A stretch of DNA of 48,594 bases, taken from assembly GCA_964545715.1 (NCBI GenBank), contig CAZJHX010000081.1:1-48594 (forward strand), read 5' to 3'. The notes under the pieces are model-generated. The model saw nothing but the letters and a program-made list of their open reading frames with translations. It was not told where the DNA came from and did no database searches. Both the position numbers and the translations under genes were made by a program. Shown here in pieces: positions 15,486-23,832 of this stretch. The stretch's first letter is position 1. Every line of letters begins with the position of its first letter. This stretch comes from CAZJHX01 sp964545715. Lineage in GTDB: Bacteria; Myxococcota_A; UBA9042; GCA-2863065.

Positions 15486-17651
15486 CTAAAGCGCGCGCAG
15501 CGTCACCGGCACGCCGTTCAAAACGGCATTGCCCGACAGAGGATCCAGGGCGCTCGGGTCGATCACGTCGTTTGAGCATACGCCCGGGTGGGCCGCCGCG
15601 ACCTGCAGGCGGGCGCCGCTCGTGCCATCCGACCAGCCGTGGGGCAGGCAGACCACGGCCGGCATCACGTCCTCCGTCACGCTGACCCTCACCGTCAGCT
15701 CGCGCCCTGCCCCGCTCAGCACGGCCCGGGCGCCATCCCTCAAATGGTGTTCTGCCGCAGTCTCGGGATGGACCAGCAGATCGCAGCGGCCCTGCCCCGC
15801 GACGAGCCTCGGCAGGTTGCGCATCCAGCTGTTGTTGCTGCGCAGGTGACGCCGGCCGATGAGCACCAGACCCTCGCATGGGGCGTCCTCCCCGGCGCTC
15901 AGCTTAGCCAAATCGGCCAGGATCGGCTCGGCAGCCAGCTCGATCGTGCCCGACCGGGTCTCGAGCGCTTGCGGCAGCATCGGGGTCAGCGCGCCCAGAT
16001 CGATCCCGTGCGGGCTGGCTTCCAGATCGGCCAGACAGAGATCGTACGGGCCGGCGCGCAGCAGAAAGTCCAGCAGCCGCTCCGGGCCCTGTCGGTCGGC
16101 CGTGTCCGCGATGAGGGACCGTGGGGCACCCCAACCGACCAGCGCGTTCAAGATCATGGCGTCCACCATGCCCGGATCGGCGGTGTGCTTAGCGCCGGCC
16201 GCGATCATTGCCAGCCGGGCGATGACCTCCGACTCGGACGGTCCCTCCTCGGCCTCTCGCGGCAGCGCCGGCGGCGAGTAGTTGGCGACGTTGCGCACGG
16301 CCAGCCCGTAGAACGCCAGGTCGTAGTGCGCGCGCTGCAGCGGCGACGGTGACGGCAGCACGACATCCGCGTGGCAGGTGGTCTCGTTGACGTACGGGTC
16401 CACGCTGACCATGAAGTCCAGCGCGGTCAGCGCGTTGGCCAGCCTGGGTCCACCGGGTACGGACACCACCGGGTTGCCTGCGATGGTGATCAGGGCGCGG
16501 ATGCGCTCGTCGCCGCCGTCCAGAATCTCGTCGACCAGCGTCGTGCAGGGCAGCTCGCCGCGGACCTCAGGGTAGCCTTTCACGTGGCTCTTCCACCGGC
16601 CGATGGCAAAGCCCTTACGGGCGCGGACCTCGGGCTCGGGCAGGTGCGCTGGGCGCGCGAACATGGCGCCGCCGGGACGGTCCAGATTGCCCGTGACGAG
16701 GTTCAGCACGTCCACGGCCCACGCAGCGACCGTGCCGTAACGCACGGTTTGGGTGCCCAGGCGTCCGTAAACGGCGGCGCTGTCGGCGTTGGCCAAATCC
16801 GTGGCCAGGCGCCGAATCACGTGCGCGTCGATGCCGCAGCGGGCCGCGGCGACCTCCGGCGTCAGATCAGCCACAGCGGTCCGGATGGTCCCCAGCCCCG
16901 TAACGTGCGAGGCCAGGCGGCCCAAGCCGACCTGCCCGCTGTCAAAGAGGGCGCTGATAAGGCCGCACAACAGCCACGAGTCGGTCCCGGGGCGAATGAA
17001 GAGGTGCGTGTCCGCGACGCGGGCCGTGCGAGTGCGACGCGGATCGACCACAACCAGACGACCACCGCGCTCGCGCAGCGCCCGCAGCCGGCCGGGGAAG
17101 TCGGGCGCGGTGCACAAGCTGCCGTTGGAGGCCAGCGGGTTGGCGCCCAGCATGAGCAGCAGGTCGGTGCGGTCGATATCCGGCACGGCGATGCGGTTCG
17201 GGTCGCCGTACATGTAGCCGGACGCCACGTGCTTGGGGATCTGGTCGACGGTGCTCGCCGTGAAGATTTTGCGCGTTCGCAGCGCCTTTAGCAGCGGCCG
17301 GACGTAGAGCCCACCGGCAAGCGTGTGCACGTTGGGGTTGCCCAGGTAGACGCCCACCGCGTCCCGGCCGTGCACCTTCATCACGGTCTGCAGTCTGTCT
17401 GCGACCTCGGCGAGGGCCTCGTCCCATTCCGAGGGCCGCAGCGCGCCGTCCCGTCGGACCAGCGGCGTGCGCAGCCGGTCGGGGTCCTCGTGCAGCGCCT
17501 TGAGCGCAGGCGCCTTGGGACACAGAAACCCTGCGCTGAAGACGTCGTCCGCGTCGCCGCGAATAGTCGTAATCGCGCCGCCGTCGATAGTGATCTCCAG
17601 GCCACAAGTGGCCTCACACAGCGGGCACGTCTGAAAATGAGTCCTTGTCAT
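15486..17651 (-). CDS. Molybdopterin oxidoreductase, formate dehydrogenase alpha/nitrate reductase family
   Basis: 721 residues. The N-terminal [4Fe-4S] motif is C9-x2-C12-x3-C16-x27-C44 (CPLCEATCGLE...FLCPKAP). The pterin-binding folds follow (LLMLGANPLASNGS, RLVVVDPRRTRTARVAD, FIRPGTDSWLL, LITIAGNPVVSVPGG, DVVLPSPSPLQR) and the C-terminal bis-MGD-binding barrel contains VCLPHGWSDG. The length fits single-subunit members of the family. No Tat signal is present, so it is cytosolic. No Fe-S, membrane or accessory subunit is adjacent, so substrate and electron partner are unknown. It is divergent from an Rrf2 regulator (93 bp), its likely controller. Fold call very secure; formate as substrate is not shown. 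Confidence 0.93.
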   Translation of the reverse strand: MTRTHFQTCPLCEATCGLEITIDGGAITTIRGDADDVFSAGFLCPKAPALKALHEDPDRLRTPLVRRDGALRPSEWDEALAEVADRLQTVMKVHGRDAVGVYLGNPNVHTLAGGLYVRPLLKALRTRKIFTASTVDQIPKHVASGYMYGDPNRIAVPDIDRTDLLLMLGANPLASNGSLCTAPDFPGRLRALRERGGRLVVVDPRRTRTARVADTHLFIRPGTDSWLLCGLISALFDSGQVGLGRLASHVTGLGTIRTAVADLTPEVAAARCGIDAHVIRRLATDLANADSAAVYGRLGTQTVRYGTVAAWAVDVLNLVTGNLDRPGGAMFARPAHLPEPEVRARKGFAIGRWKSHVKGYPEVRGELPCTTLVDEILDGGDERIRALITIAGNPVVSVPGGPRLANALTALDFMVSVDPYVNETTCHADVVLPSPSPLQRAHYDLAFYGLAVRNVANYSPPALPREAEEGPSESEVIARLAMIAAGAKHTADPGMVDAMILNALVGWGAPRSLIADTADRQGPERLLDFLLRAGPYDLCLADLEASPHGIDLGALTPMLPQALETRSGTIELAAEPILADLAKLSAGEDAPCEGLVLIGRRHLRSNNSWMRNLPRLVAGQGRCDLLVHPETAAEHHLRDGARAVLSGAGRELTVRVSVTEDVMPAVVCLPHGWSDGTSGARLQVAAAHPGVCSNDVIDPSALDPLSGNAVLNGVPVTLRAL

Positions 17652-17744
17652 AGGTCATCGAGGATACACGTTGCGACAATCCGGGTAGGAATTGGCGCGA
17701 CGGCCCGTTAGTCTGTTGGCAGAGCCTAAGACCGGGGGGGCCAG

Positions 17745-18203
17745 TTGCTGACGGGTACAAGTGAGATGGTGTTGCGCGCCTTGCTTCTGCTGGGAGCCGA
17801 CGGCGCCGAGACCCAGATGACACCGGCGCACATCGCTGAGCAGCTCGGATGCTCTCCGTCTTACATGAGCAAGGCGTTGGGCCAGCTGGTAAAGGCAGGG
17901 ATCCTGCGCTCTTACCGGGGCGCGCGCGGCGGGGTGGCGCTGGCTCGTCCAGCCAACCAGGTCACGCTGCTGTCCATCGTCGAGGCCAGTCAGGGCACCG
18001 TACTGGGCAACTACTGCAGTGAGCACACCGGGCCGGTCGGCGACGTCTGCGCTTTTCACGTGGCCATGCGCGAGCTTCACGCCGCCATGACGGGCGTGCT
18101 CGTCCGCTGGACTCTGGCGGACTTCCTGGCTGCCCCAGCGCGCCTCGACGTACCGAACTCCGGGTCGATCTGCCGCATGGCGATCGGCGCCGCCGACGAC
18201 TGA
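17745..18203 (+). CDS. Rrf2-family transcriptional regulator
   Basis: 152 residues from a TTG start at 17745, preceded by a G7 run (17734-17740). This start matches the usual N-terminus of the family (MLTGTSEMVLRALLLLG). The winged helix covers about 1-70 (IAEQLGCSPSYMSKALGQL recognition region, SYRGARGGVALARP wing). The cluster-binding segment has C91 and C102 (NYCSEHTGPVGDVCAFH), but the middle Cys of the IscR/NsrR C-x5-C-x5-C triad is absent; C36, H94 and H105 are other candidate ligands. The protein is probably an Fe-S, redox or NO sensor controlling the divergent molybdopterin enzyme and itself. Family call secure; ligand and targets inferred. Confidence 0.9.
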   Translation: MLTGTSEMVLRALLLLGADGAETQMTPAHIAEQLGCSPSYMSKALGQLVKAGILRSYRGARGGVALARPANQVTLLSIVEASQGTVLGNYCSEHTGPVGDVCAFHVAMRELHAAMTGVLVRWTLADFLAAPARLDVPNSGSICRMAIGAADD

Positions 18204-18300
18204 GGCAGGCGAGGACACCTGTTGACATTGCCCGCCAACCCACGGGGACTAAAGGCGGTTTTCTGGACAGCGACGGTGCGGTGCTTACGATCCGATCATC

Positions 18301-18858
18301 ATGAGCGGATCCACCCCCGGCCGACTACGCGTCTTGGAGCGCCTGTTTAGCACCCTGCAGCAGCACAAGGCGCAAGGCGCCGGCATGGGCGAGCCGCTGT
18401 GGAGCATCGAGGGCGACCCCGACGCAGGCCGCTCCTTCCACCGGTTGGAGCTCGGCTACCTCGTGTACGTGGGCCGGCTCGGCCCCGAGGACAGCGTGGT
18501 GTCACCGGCGGGCGAGCGCTACCGCGTCGGTGAACAAGACTGGCTGGCCCAGTGGCTGGACCGCACGTCCGGACAGCAGGAGCGTCTACTGCGTGGGCTG
18601 CTGCGCTGCATGCCGAGACCTACTGTGCAGCCGGGCCAGCGACCGCAGCAGCAACCCGCCCAATCCGACACGACCCGCGCCTTCAGCCTGCTCGGTGTGA
18701 CCGCCACCTGTGATCTCGTGAAAGCAAAAGCACGGCACCGGCAGCTGGCCATGCGGCACCACCCCGACCGCGGCGGCGCCGTGGAGCGCATGCAGGAGCT
18801 CAACTGGGCGCTTGGCGTGGTCAAGCAGAGGCTCTTGAGCTACTCCGAGCGCCCCTGA
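18301..18858 (+). CDS. Protein with C-terminal J-domain
   Basis: 185 residues. The last 60 residues are a DnaJ domain: a helix I region (FSLLGVTATCDLVKAKARHRQLAMRH), the HPD tripeptide in HHPDRGGAVERM, and a helix III start (ELNWALGVVKQRLL). Residues 1-110 (LERLFSTLQQHKAQG... WSIEGDPDAGRSFHRLELGYLVYVGRL) are unfamiliar. J-domains stimulate Hsp70 ATPases, so the N-terminal half probably supplies client or location specificity. The 3' end overlaps the convergent gene by 19 bp (18840-18858). ATG 18301 lies 9 nt after a TACGAT hexamer and lacks a clear ribosome site. Confidence 0.85.
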   Translation: MSGSTPGRLRVLERLFSTLQQHKAQGAGMGEPLWSIEGDPDAGRSFHRLELGYLVYVGRLGPEDSVVSPAGERYRVGEQDWLAQWLDRTSGQQERLLRGLLRCMPRPTVQPGQRPQQQPAQSDTTRAFSLLGVTATCDLVKAKARHRQLAMRHHPDRGGAVERMQELNWALGVVKQRLLSYSERP

Positions 18859-19868
18859 ACACGGATCTCCGACAAGCAGACGTCCCGACGCCATTGGGAG
18901 CCCCAATGGAATGTGCGGACCTCTAGACGCACCCGCTGAGTCCGCGTCGGGGCGGTCTCAAACCGGTTGAAGCCCCGCTTATCGGGCGCAAAGGACACCA
19001 GCATGGGCGCGCCGTCGTCCAGGATCAGGCGGGCCGTGGCGGCGCGCGCGTTCATCACAAACCCGTCGCCGGCATCCGTGGCGGGCGCCTGACAGCCGTT
19101 GGCCACCTCGACCGCTGTGACCGTCTGCGGTTTCCCCAGGTCCAGCTCGACCCAGATTCGACGACGTTTTCGGCGGGACTGCCACACGGTCGTCAGCTTG
19201 CCGTCGACCAGCTTCTCGGGGCGGTGTCGCTTGACGTGTCGCGAGGCCTTGACCGCCGTGACGGTCAACTGAACCGAGGTGGGCTTGGCCACAATCGCCG
19301 GAGCGGGTGCAGGCGCGGGCGGCTCCGGGGCCGAAGCAGCCTCGGGCTCGGGCTCGGGCTCGGGCTCAGGCTCGGGCGTGGGCTCGGGCGCGAGTTCGGG
19401 CTCGGGCGCGGGCTCGGGTTCGGGCACCACAACGGGCTCGGGGGTCGCAACCGGCTCGGGAGCCACGACCGGTTTCGGGGCAGGGTTCACCACCGCCACC
19501 ACAGGCGCCGCCACGACCTCGGGCGCGGATACCTCCGCGGCAGGCGGGGCAGACGCTCCGTGTGCTGTCGATTGCGGCGAGAATGACCAGAACCCGGCCA
19601 ACCCCAGAAACGCGCCCAACACCAGGGCGGTGCGCGCGTACTGCAGGTGCGGCAGCGACGACCTTACCAGCAGCCGAGATCGCTGCCGCGCCGCCTGCTC
19701 CGGCGTCATCCGCGCGCGGTCGATCTCGTAGGCGTAGCTCAAGATCTGGTGCACCACCGGGCCCGTCAGACCCCGCGTGTCGCGAATACGCTCGCACTCG
19801 GTCGCGTATGCCACCGCAGCTTCGCCGTTGAAAGGATAAGATTTTCCGTCGTATGTGACCTTTGACAT
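18840..19868 (-). CDS. Single-pass membrane protein with Pro-Glu linker and NADase-type glycan-binding-like domain
   Basis: 342 residues from ATG 19868; an upstream in-frame TTG adds four residues. The cytosolic part (1-75) is charged and unfamiliar (MSKVTYDGKSYPFNGEAAVAYATECERIRD). A TM lies at about 77-97 (TALVLGAFLGLAGFWSF), then a long Ala/Pro/Glu linker (about 100-195). The C-terminal domain (about 200-342) reads as a discoidin-like sandwich: VTAVKASRHV, KLVDGKLTTVWQS, WVELDLG, TAVEVANGC, MNARAATARLILDDG, VCLSEIRV. This order matches the 'NADase-type glycan-binding' domain that follows proteins of many classes in Myxococcota. It lies 41 bp downstream of the AKR-like gene on the same strand and may belong to that group. 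Confidence 0.75.
   Translation of the reverse strand: MSKVTYDGKSYPFNGEAAVAYATECERIRDTRGLTGPVVHQILSYAYEIDRARMTPEQAARQRSRLLVRSSLPHLQYARTALVLGAFLGLAGFWSFSPQSTAHGASAPPAAEVSAPEVVAAPVVAVVNPAPKPVVAPEPVATPEPVVVPEPEPAPEPELAPEPTPEPEPEPEPEPEAASAPEPPAPAPAPAIVAKPTSVQLTVTAVKASRHVKRHRPEKLVDGKLTTVWQSRRKRRRIWVELDLGKPQTVTAVEVANGCQAPATDAGDGFVMNARAATARLILDDGAPMLVSFAPDKRGFNRFETAPTRTQRVRLEVRTFHWGSQWRRDVCLSEIRVQGRSE
19341..19376 (-). repeat. Hexanucleotide (CTCGGG)6-like microsatellite coding Pro-Glu
   Basis: Six CTCGGG units, one with a single change (CTCAGG), encode the alternating Pro-Glu linker. Related but less regular units continue to about 19440. The unit is a multiple of three, so length change alters linker length and not frame. 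Confidence 0.85.
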
Positions 19869-19909
19869 CGGTGGGACCAACGTGACGTCCGGCCCACGCC
19901 TTAAGGCGA

Positions 19910-20725
19910 TTAATCGAGGGGCATGCTGCTCAGCGGCGTCTTCTTTTTAACCGCCCTTCCATAGTCCCGCACACGCTGCTCTTCCTCCGCGCTCAGCGGT
20001 CCCGCAGCCAGGGCGGCCAGGTTGTCATCCAGTTGGGCGCGATTGGCCGGTCCGGTCAAGCAGACGTGCACGTGTGGGCTGCTCAGGCAGAAGCGATAAC
20101 ATTGAGCCGCGGTCAGCGGGGGCGCGTCCAGTCCGCGCACAGGCTTCAGCAGCTGGCGCCAGGACGTCGCCGTATACGCGATGACGGTCGGATTTCGGGC
20201 CGCCAGGTGCGGAAACACATCCTGCTCCGCCCCCGGGTGTTTGGCGTTGTACCGCAGCATGAACGTGCCCAGGATGGACGCGCGGGCCAGCTCACCGGCG
20301 CGCTTGCGATCGTGGATGCTGCACCCCACCGAGGTCACAAGCCCCTCGTCCAGCAGCGCGGTGAGGCTGCCCTGGATGCCCGCGCTGAATCGCGACGTGC
20401 GGCCCAGCCAGCCCAGCTTGTAGCAGTCCAGCCGGTCGATCCCGAGCAGCTTCCGCGCCTTCTCCACGTCCTTGCGCGGTCCGCCGGCAAACCACGCGTT
20501 GCCCAGCATGCTGACCACGTGCGCCTCCCGGTCGGCGGCCAACAGCCGCTTCAGGACCGGCGTCACCTTTGTGAAGCGCGGCGACCACAGCCAGTAGTTA
20601 ACGCCGCGCTCGGCCGCATACTCCACGTCCGCAGCCGCGATCCCGTAGTTGCCGGCCAGGCCGAGCCGCAGCACGCGCCGCCCCTCGGACGGCAGCTCCA
20701 CGGTCGAAAAGTCGTTTGCGTCCAT
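19910..20725 (-). CDS. Aldo/keto-reductase-like protein lacking the catalytic tetrad
   Basis: 271 residues. The overall order of an AKR barrel is visible: LRLGLAGNYGI, AERGVNYWLWSPRF (strand 2), DVEKARKLLGIDRLDCYKLGWLG (helix 3/strand 4), LLDEGLVTSVGCSIHD, TVIAYTATSWRQLL, QCYRFCLSSPHVHVCLTGP near the NADPH-site region, and a final helical tail. At the four catalytic places the residues differ: the F-D-T-A-x-x-Y-G motif reads NYWLWSPRF (no Asp, no Tyr), the Lys strand reads HVVSMLGN, and the D-x-x-x-H strand reads LDCYKLGW. Reductase activity is therefore unlikely. The gene starts 12 bp after the glycosyltransferase stop, in one operon with the radical SAM gene. Confidence 0.8.
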   Translation of the reverse strand: MDANDFSTVELPSEGRRVLRLGLAGNYGIAAADVEYAAERGVNYWLWSPRFTKVTPVLKRLLAADREAHVVSMLGNAWFAGGPRKDVEKARKLLGIDRLDCYKLGWLGRTSRFSAGIQGSLTALLDEGLVTSVGCSIHDRKRAGELARASILGTFMLRYNAKHPGAEQDVFPHLAARNPTVIAYTATSWRQLLKPVRGLDAPPLTAAQCYRFCLSSPHVHVCLTGPANRAQLDDNLAALAAGPLSAEEEQRVRDYGRAVKKKTPLSSMPLD

Positions 20726-20737
20726 CCCTGCACTGTA

Positions 20738-21859
20738 TCAGCGCAGCGCGCCTGTCGCAGCGGCCTCTCGATACACCTCCAGATGGGCGCGTGCGCTGCG
20801 ATCCCAGCTAAAATCACGCACTCGAGCCAGCCCGGCGTCGCGAAGCTCGGTCCTCAGTGACGCGCTCCGCGCGACCCGCCCCATGGCGTCTGCCAACGCA
20901 GCGGGATCGAGCGGCACGTGTACGGCCGCGCCGCCACACACCTCCAGCAGCGGCGCGATATCGCTGGCGATCACCGGCGTTCCGCAGGCGAGAGCCTCCA
21001 GCGCCGGCATCCCAAAGCCCTCGAAGCGGCTGAACTGCACCAGCGCCAGCGCTCCCTGAAGCAGACGCACCACGTCGTCGTCATCCAGGTGCGAGCGCCA
21101 ATCGATGCGCCCTTCGATACCCAGGCGCTGCGCCCGCCGATAAAGCTCAGGGCGCACCGAGAGCCCGAAGCGCCCGCGCTGATACAGCCGCTGCAGCAGC
21201 ACCAACCGCGTGTTGGCCGCCACGTCCGCCGCCGCAAAGGCGTCCAGCACCGCCCCGTGGTTCTTGCTGGGCGAGTTCTGTCCCAGCACCAGGAAATACG
21301 GTGCGTCCTCGGTCGCCTCCCCCGGTACAAAGCGGGGCTCGACGCCGTGGTGAATCACGCGCACACGCGCGCGGCAGGCCGGCGCCACCAGGTGAATCGA
21401 CCACGCCGTCGCCTCCGAGATCGCCACGATCCGCGTCGCCCGGTTGAGCGCGCGCAGGATCCCGTCGCGGTAAAAGCGCGCCTGCAACGGCGCCAGCCAG
21501 CGGGCGCCCTCACACAGGTCGGGTCGCAACAGCCACATCACGTCGTGCACCGTCACCACGCTGGCGCAGCCGACGCCGCGACCCAGCAGGTTGAACGGCG
21601 CATGCAGCACGTCCACGTCCGCCAAGTCGACCAGGCGCCCGGCGCGCGCCAGGGTCCGCAAGCTGTTGGCCGGCGCCCGCACGCATGTCTCGTCCACGCT
21701 CGGGTGACTGGACAGCGGCTGCGGTGCGGTCGGCGCTCGCCACAGGTGCATCCGATCGTTGGGAGCCAGCGCCGGCAGGCGGTCGATCAGCGCCTGAACA
21801 TAGGCGCCGATACCGCTCGGGCGGTCCCGGACATAACGCGCGTCTATTGAGTATCGCAT
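20738..21859 (-). CDS. Glycosyltransferase family 4 (group 1)
   Basis: 373 residues. N-terminal half: IDARYVRDRPSGIGAYVQAL (acceptor-side glycine loop), DVLHAPFNLLG, VVTVHDVMWLL, RIVAISEATAWSI, VRVIHHGVEPRFVPG. C-terminal GT-B half: YFLVLGQNSPSKNHGAVLDA and the donor-binding E-x7-E motif in FSRFEGFGMPALEALACGTPVIASD. It would transfer a sugar from a nucleotide sugar to a polysaccharide or protein. It starts 4 bp after the radical SAM stop. No flippase or polymerase is adjacent, so this is not a typical polysaccharide locus. Confidence 0.93.
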   Translation of the reverse strand: MRYSIDARYVRDRPSGIGAYVQALIDRLPALAPNDRMHLWRAPTAPQPLSSHPSVDETCVRAPANSLRTLARAGRLVDLADVDVLHAPFNLLGRGVGCASVVTVHDVMWLLRPDLCEGARWLAPLQARFYRDGILRALNRATRIVAISEATAWSIHLVAPACRARVRVIHHGVEPRFVPGEATEDAPYFLVLGQNSPSKNHGAVLDAFAAADVAANTRLVLLQRLYQRGRFGLSVRPELYRRAQRLGIEGRIDWRSHLDDDDVVRLLQGALALVQFSRFEGFGMPALEALACGTPVIASDIAPLLEVCGGAAVHVPLDPAALADAMGRVARSASLRTELRDAGLARVRDFSWDRSARAHLEVYREAAATGALR

Positions 21860-21862
21860 CGC

Positions 21863-22828
21863 TTACCTCGGGCGCAGCGGGCCGCCGAAGTACCCGCCCC
21901 ACATGTAGTTCTCTTCGACCACGCGCGCACACCAGCATTGGCTGCACCCGCCCCGCTCGAGCCCCTCAAACGCTGCCTTGACGCCCAGCGTCGCCACGTT
22001 GTGTGAGCGGTCCTGACGATTGATCTGACCGCAGTGATAGAGGCACCCGGCCGGGTCCATCGTGACGTTGATCCAGCCCGCGTCGCACGGCAGCGTCACC
22101 TCCTCGCCAAAGCGCTGAAAGTGCTCCAGGCTGCTCCAGCGATTGGCCACGGCCGCCGTCTCGCCGGCCCGCTCCGCGATGCGCGCAAAGATTCGCCGCG
22201 TGTCGTCCACGTCCAGCTGAAAGCCCGCGCCGTCTCGCTCGGTGTCCAAAAACAGGCTGTTGCGCGCCGGCTGAAACACGATGCGCATGTCGCGCGCCTC
22301 GACGTCATCGATCAGCGCGTCGATCCCGTGGGCGTTGTGGCGCCCGACAACGCACGTGAACTCCATGTCTACGCCCGCCTCTCGTACAGCCTCCGCTCCC
22401 TTGATAGCGCGCCGCCACGCGTTCCTGCCACGAATCGCGTCATGAGCCGCCTCATCGCCGTCCAGGCTGATCTTCACCTTCTTGAGCTTGGCGATGGTCT
22501 CCAGCTTGCGCGGCACCAGAATGCCGTTCGTGTTCATGTTGATGCTGACGCCGTGGCTGACCAGCGCGTCGACGATCGCGTCGATGTCCGGATGCGCGAG
22601 CGGCTCCCCACCGTCCAGCGAGATATGCGCCATGCCCAGCGCCACGAGCTCGTCCAGCGCGGTCAAGATCTGCGTCAAAGTCAACTCGTCAGGTAGCCGC
22701 GTGTGCCGATCGCAGTAGTCACACGCCAGATTGCACAGGTGCGTCACCTCAAACACCACGGCAAAAGGAACGGGGCGGATCCCGGCGCGAGCCAGAGCGA
22801 TCTGGACAACGGACTTTGCGGTAATCAT
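21863..22828 (-). CDS. Radical SAM enzyme with SPASM-like C-terminal Cys cluster
   Basis: 321 residues from ATG 22828; an earlier in-frame start would add ten residues. The radical SAM motif CNLACDYC (C-x3-C-x2-C) lies at about residues 38-45, followed by the SAM-binding ISLDGGEPLAHPD and the VKISLDGDEAAHD strand. The C-terminal part has six or more Cys (PCDAGWINVTMDPAGCLYHCG and GGCSQCWCARV), typical of a SPASM/twitch domain holding extra Fe-S clusters. Such enzymes modify peptides, sugars or lipids by radical chemistry. It is the first gene of a tight operon with a glycosyltransferase and an AKR-like protein. No obvious precursor peptide gene was seen nearby. Substrate unknown. Confidence 0.92.
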   Translation of the reverse strand: MITAKSVVQIALARAGIRPVPFAVVFEVTHLCNLACDYCDRHTRLPDELTLTQILTALDELVALGMAHISLDGGEPLAHPDIDAIVDALVSHGVSINMNTNGILVPRKLETIAKLKKVKISLDGDEAAHDAIRGRNAWRRAIKGAEAVREAGVDMEFTCVVGRHNAHGIDALIDDVEARDMRIVFQPARNSLFLDTERDGAGFQLDVDDTRRIFARIAERAGETAAVANRWSSLEHFQRFGEEVTLPCDAGWINVTMDPAGCLYHCGQINRQDRSHNVATLGVKAAFEGLERGGCSQCWCARVVEENYMWGGYFGGPLRPR

Positions 22829-22959
22829 GGAAGTTTCAAGGAGCAAGGCGCGTTCCAAAACCGCTGTGTCCCGATCACGCCGTCCACCGGAGTAGCTTCA
22901 CTCCGAGCCGGACGAGCTTCTCTGGGGTACGCGTGCCCTTTTTCGGTCATACTCGGCTC

Positions 22960-23829
22960 GTGATTCTTCGACTCAGCCTCATCGTTTTGCTCCTGTCCGC
23001 CTGCAGCCAGGAGCTCCCCGACCCCGACGCCAACTGCGACGGCGCGCGCCCGTTGCCGACCGGACTGGTGGTCAAAGACAGCGTCGACGATCGCCGGGAT
23101 CTCGCCGACTGCAAGCAGTTCGAGCCCATCAGCGACGGCACCGCGCACGTCTCGGTCCAGGTCGGCACGGCGTTCACCCGCCACCAGATGGTCGGCATGC
23201 TGACGGTCTACGATCGGCGCGCGGTGGTCCTCGATCGCCGCCAGGTCACCCCGGCCGACTTCGAGTATGAGATCGAGCTGCCTGTGCAAAAACGGCAGCG
23301 CTACTTTGTCGAGCTGCGCACGAAATCCGGCAGCGCCTCGTACACCGTGCAGGCCATCGTCACGGCGCCGGTCCCGATCATCGAGGAGCCGAAGGTCGAC
23401 CCGCCGCAACCCGACAACGACCCGCCCGAGGAGACGACCAGGCCGCCGACGAACCGCTGCAAGCCGAAGTGCCGCGCCGGCCGGATCTGCGTGCGCGGGC
23501 GCTGCAAGATCCCACCCGGTCCAGTCGCCTGCCGAAAGGGCTGCAAGCCCGGGCTGGTCTGCGTCAAGGGAGCCTGCGTGCCCCCACCCGTGCCTGAAAA
23601 GCCGCCGATCAAGGGCAACGTCACTCAGATCGTCAGAGACGGCGACCGCACACAGCTCACCATCAACCGCGGCAAGAGCCACAAGGTCACGCTTGGGATG
23701 GACGGCACCGCATGCGGAAAGCACCGCCTGCGCGTCGTCAAGGTCTTCGAGTACCGCTCCAAGGCGCACACGCGCGCGACCGTGCGCGAGCTGGGCAAGT
23801 GCAGAAAGGTCGCCCTGAAACGGAAGTAG
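22960..23829 (+). CDS. Lipoprotein with two short Cys motifs and basic C-terminal domain
   Basis: 289 residues from GTG 22960, which gives a compact signal and lipobox (MILRLSLIVLLLSAC); an upstream GTG at 22933 adds nine residues and is less likely. Residues about 20-140 form a beta-rich domain (HVSVQVGTAFTRHQMVGML, YFVELRTKSGSASYTVQAIV) like a pre-peptidase or jelly-roll domain. A Pro/Glu/Asp linker follows, then two C-x3-C-x5-C-x4-C units (CKPKCRAGRICVRGRC, CRKGCKPGLVCVKGAC) and a basic C-terminal domain (about 220-289) that may be OB- or SH3-like. No enzyme motif. Its stop is 4 bp from the convergent neighbour's stop. Confidence 0.8.
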   Translation: MILRLSLIVLLLSACSQELPDPDANCDGARPLPTGLVVKDSVDDRRDLADCKQFEPISDGTAHVSVQVGTAFTRHQMVGMLTVYDRRAVVLDRRQVTPADFEYEIELPVQKRQRYFVELRTKSGSASYTVQAIVTAPVPIIEEPKVDPPQPDNDPPEETTRPPTNRCKPKCRAGRICVRGRCKIPPGPVACRKGCKPGLVCVKGACVPPPVPEKPPIKGNVTQIVRDGDRTQLTINRGKSHKVTLGMDGTACGKHRLRVVKVFEYRSKAHTRATVRELGKCRKVALKRK

Positions 23830-23832
23830 CCG

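Noticed and set aside
18840..18858. Overlap of the J-domain gene and the convergent membrane protein gene as a sign that one is false
   Set aside because: Both have clear domains up to their last residues (J-domain helix; discoidin-like final strand), so the 19-bp tail overlap is real.
19341..19376. CTCGGG microsatellite as a phase-variation switch
   Set aside because: The unit is 6 bp, so slippage keeps the frame and changes only linker length.
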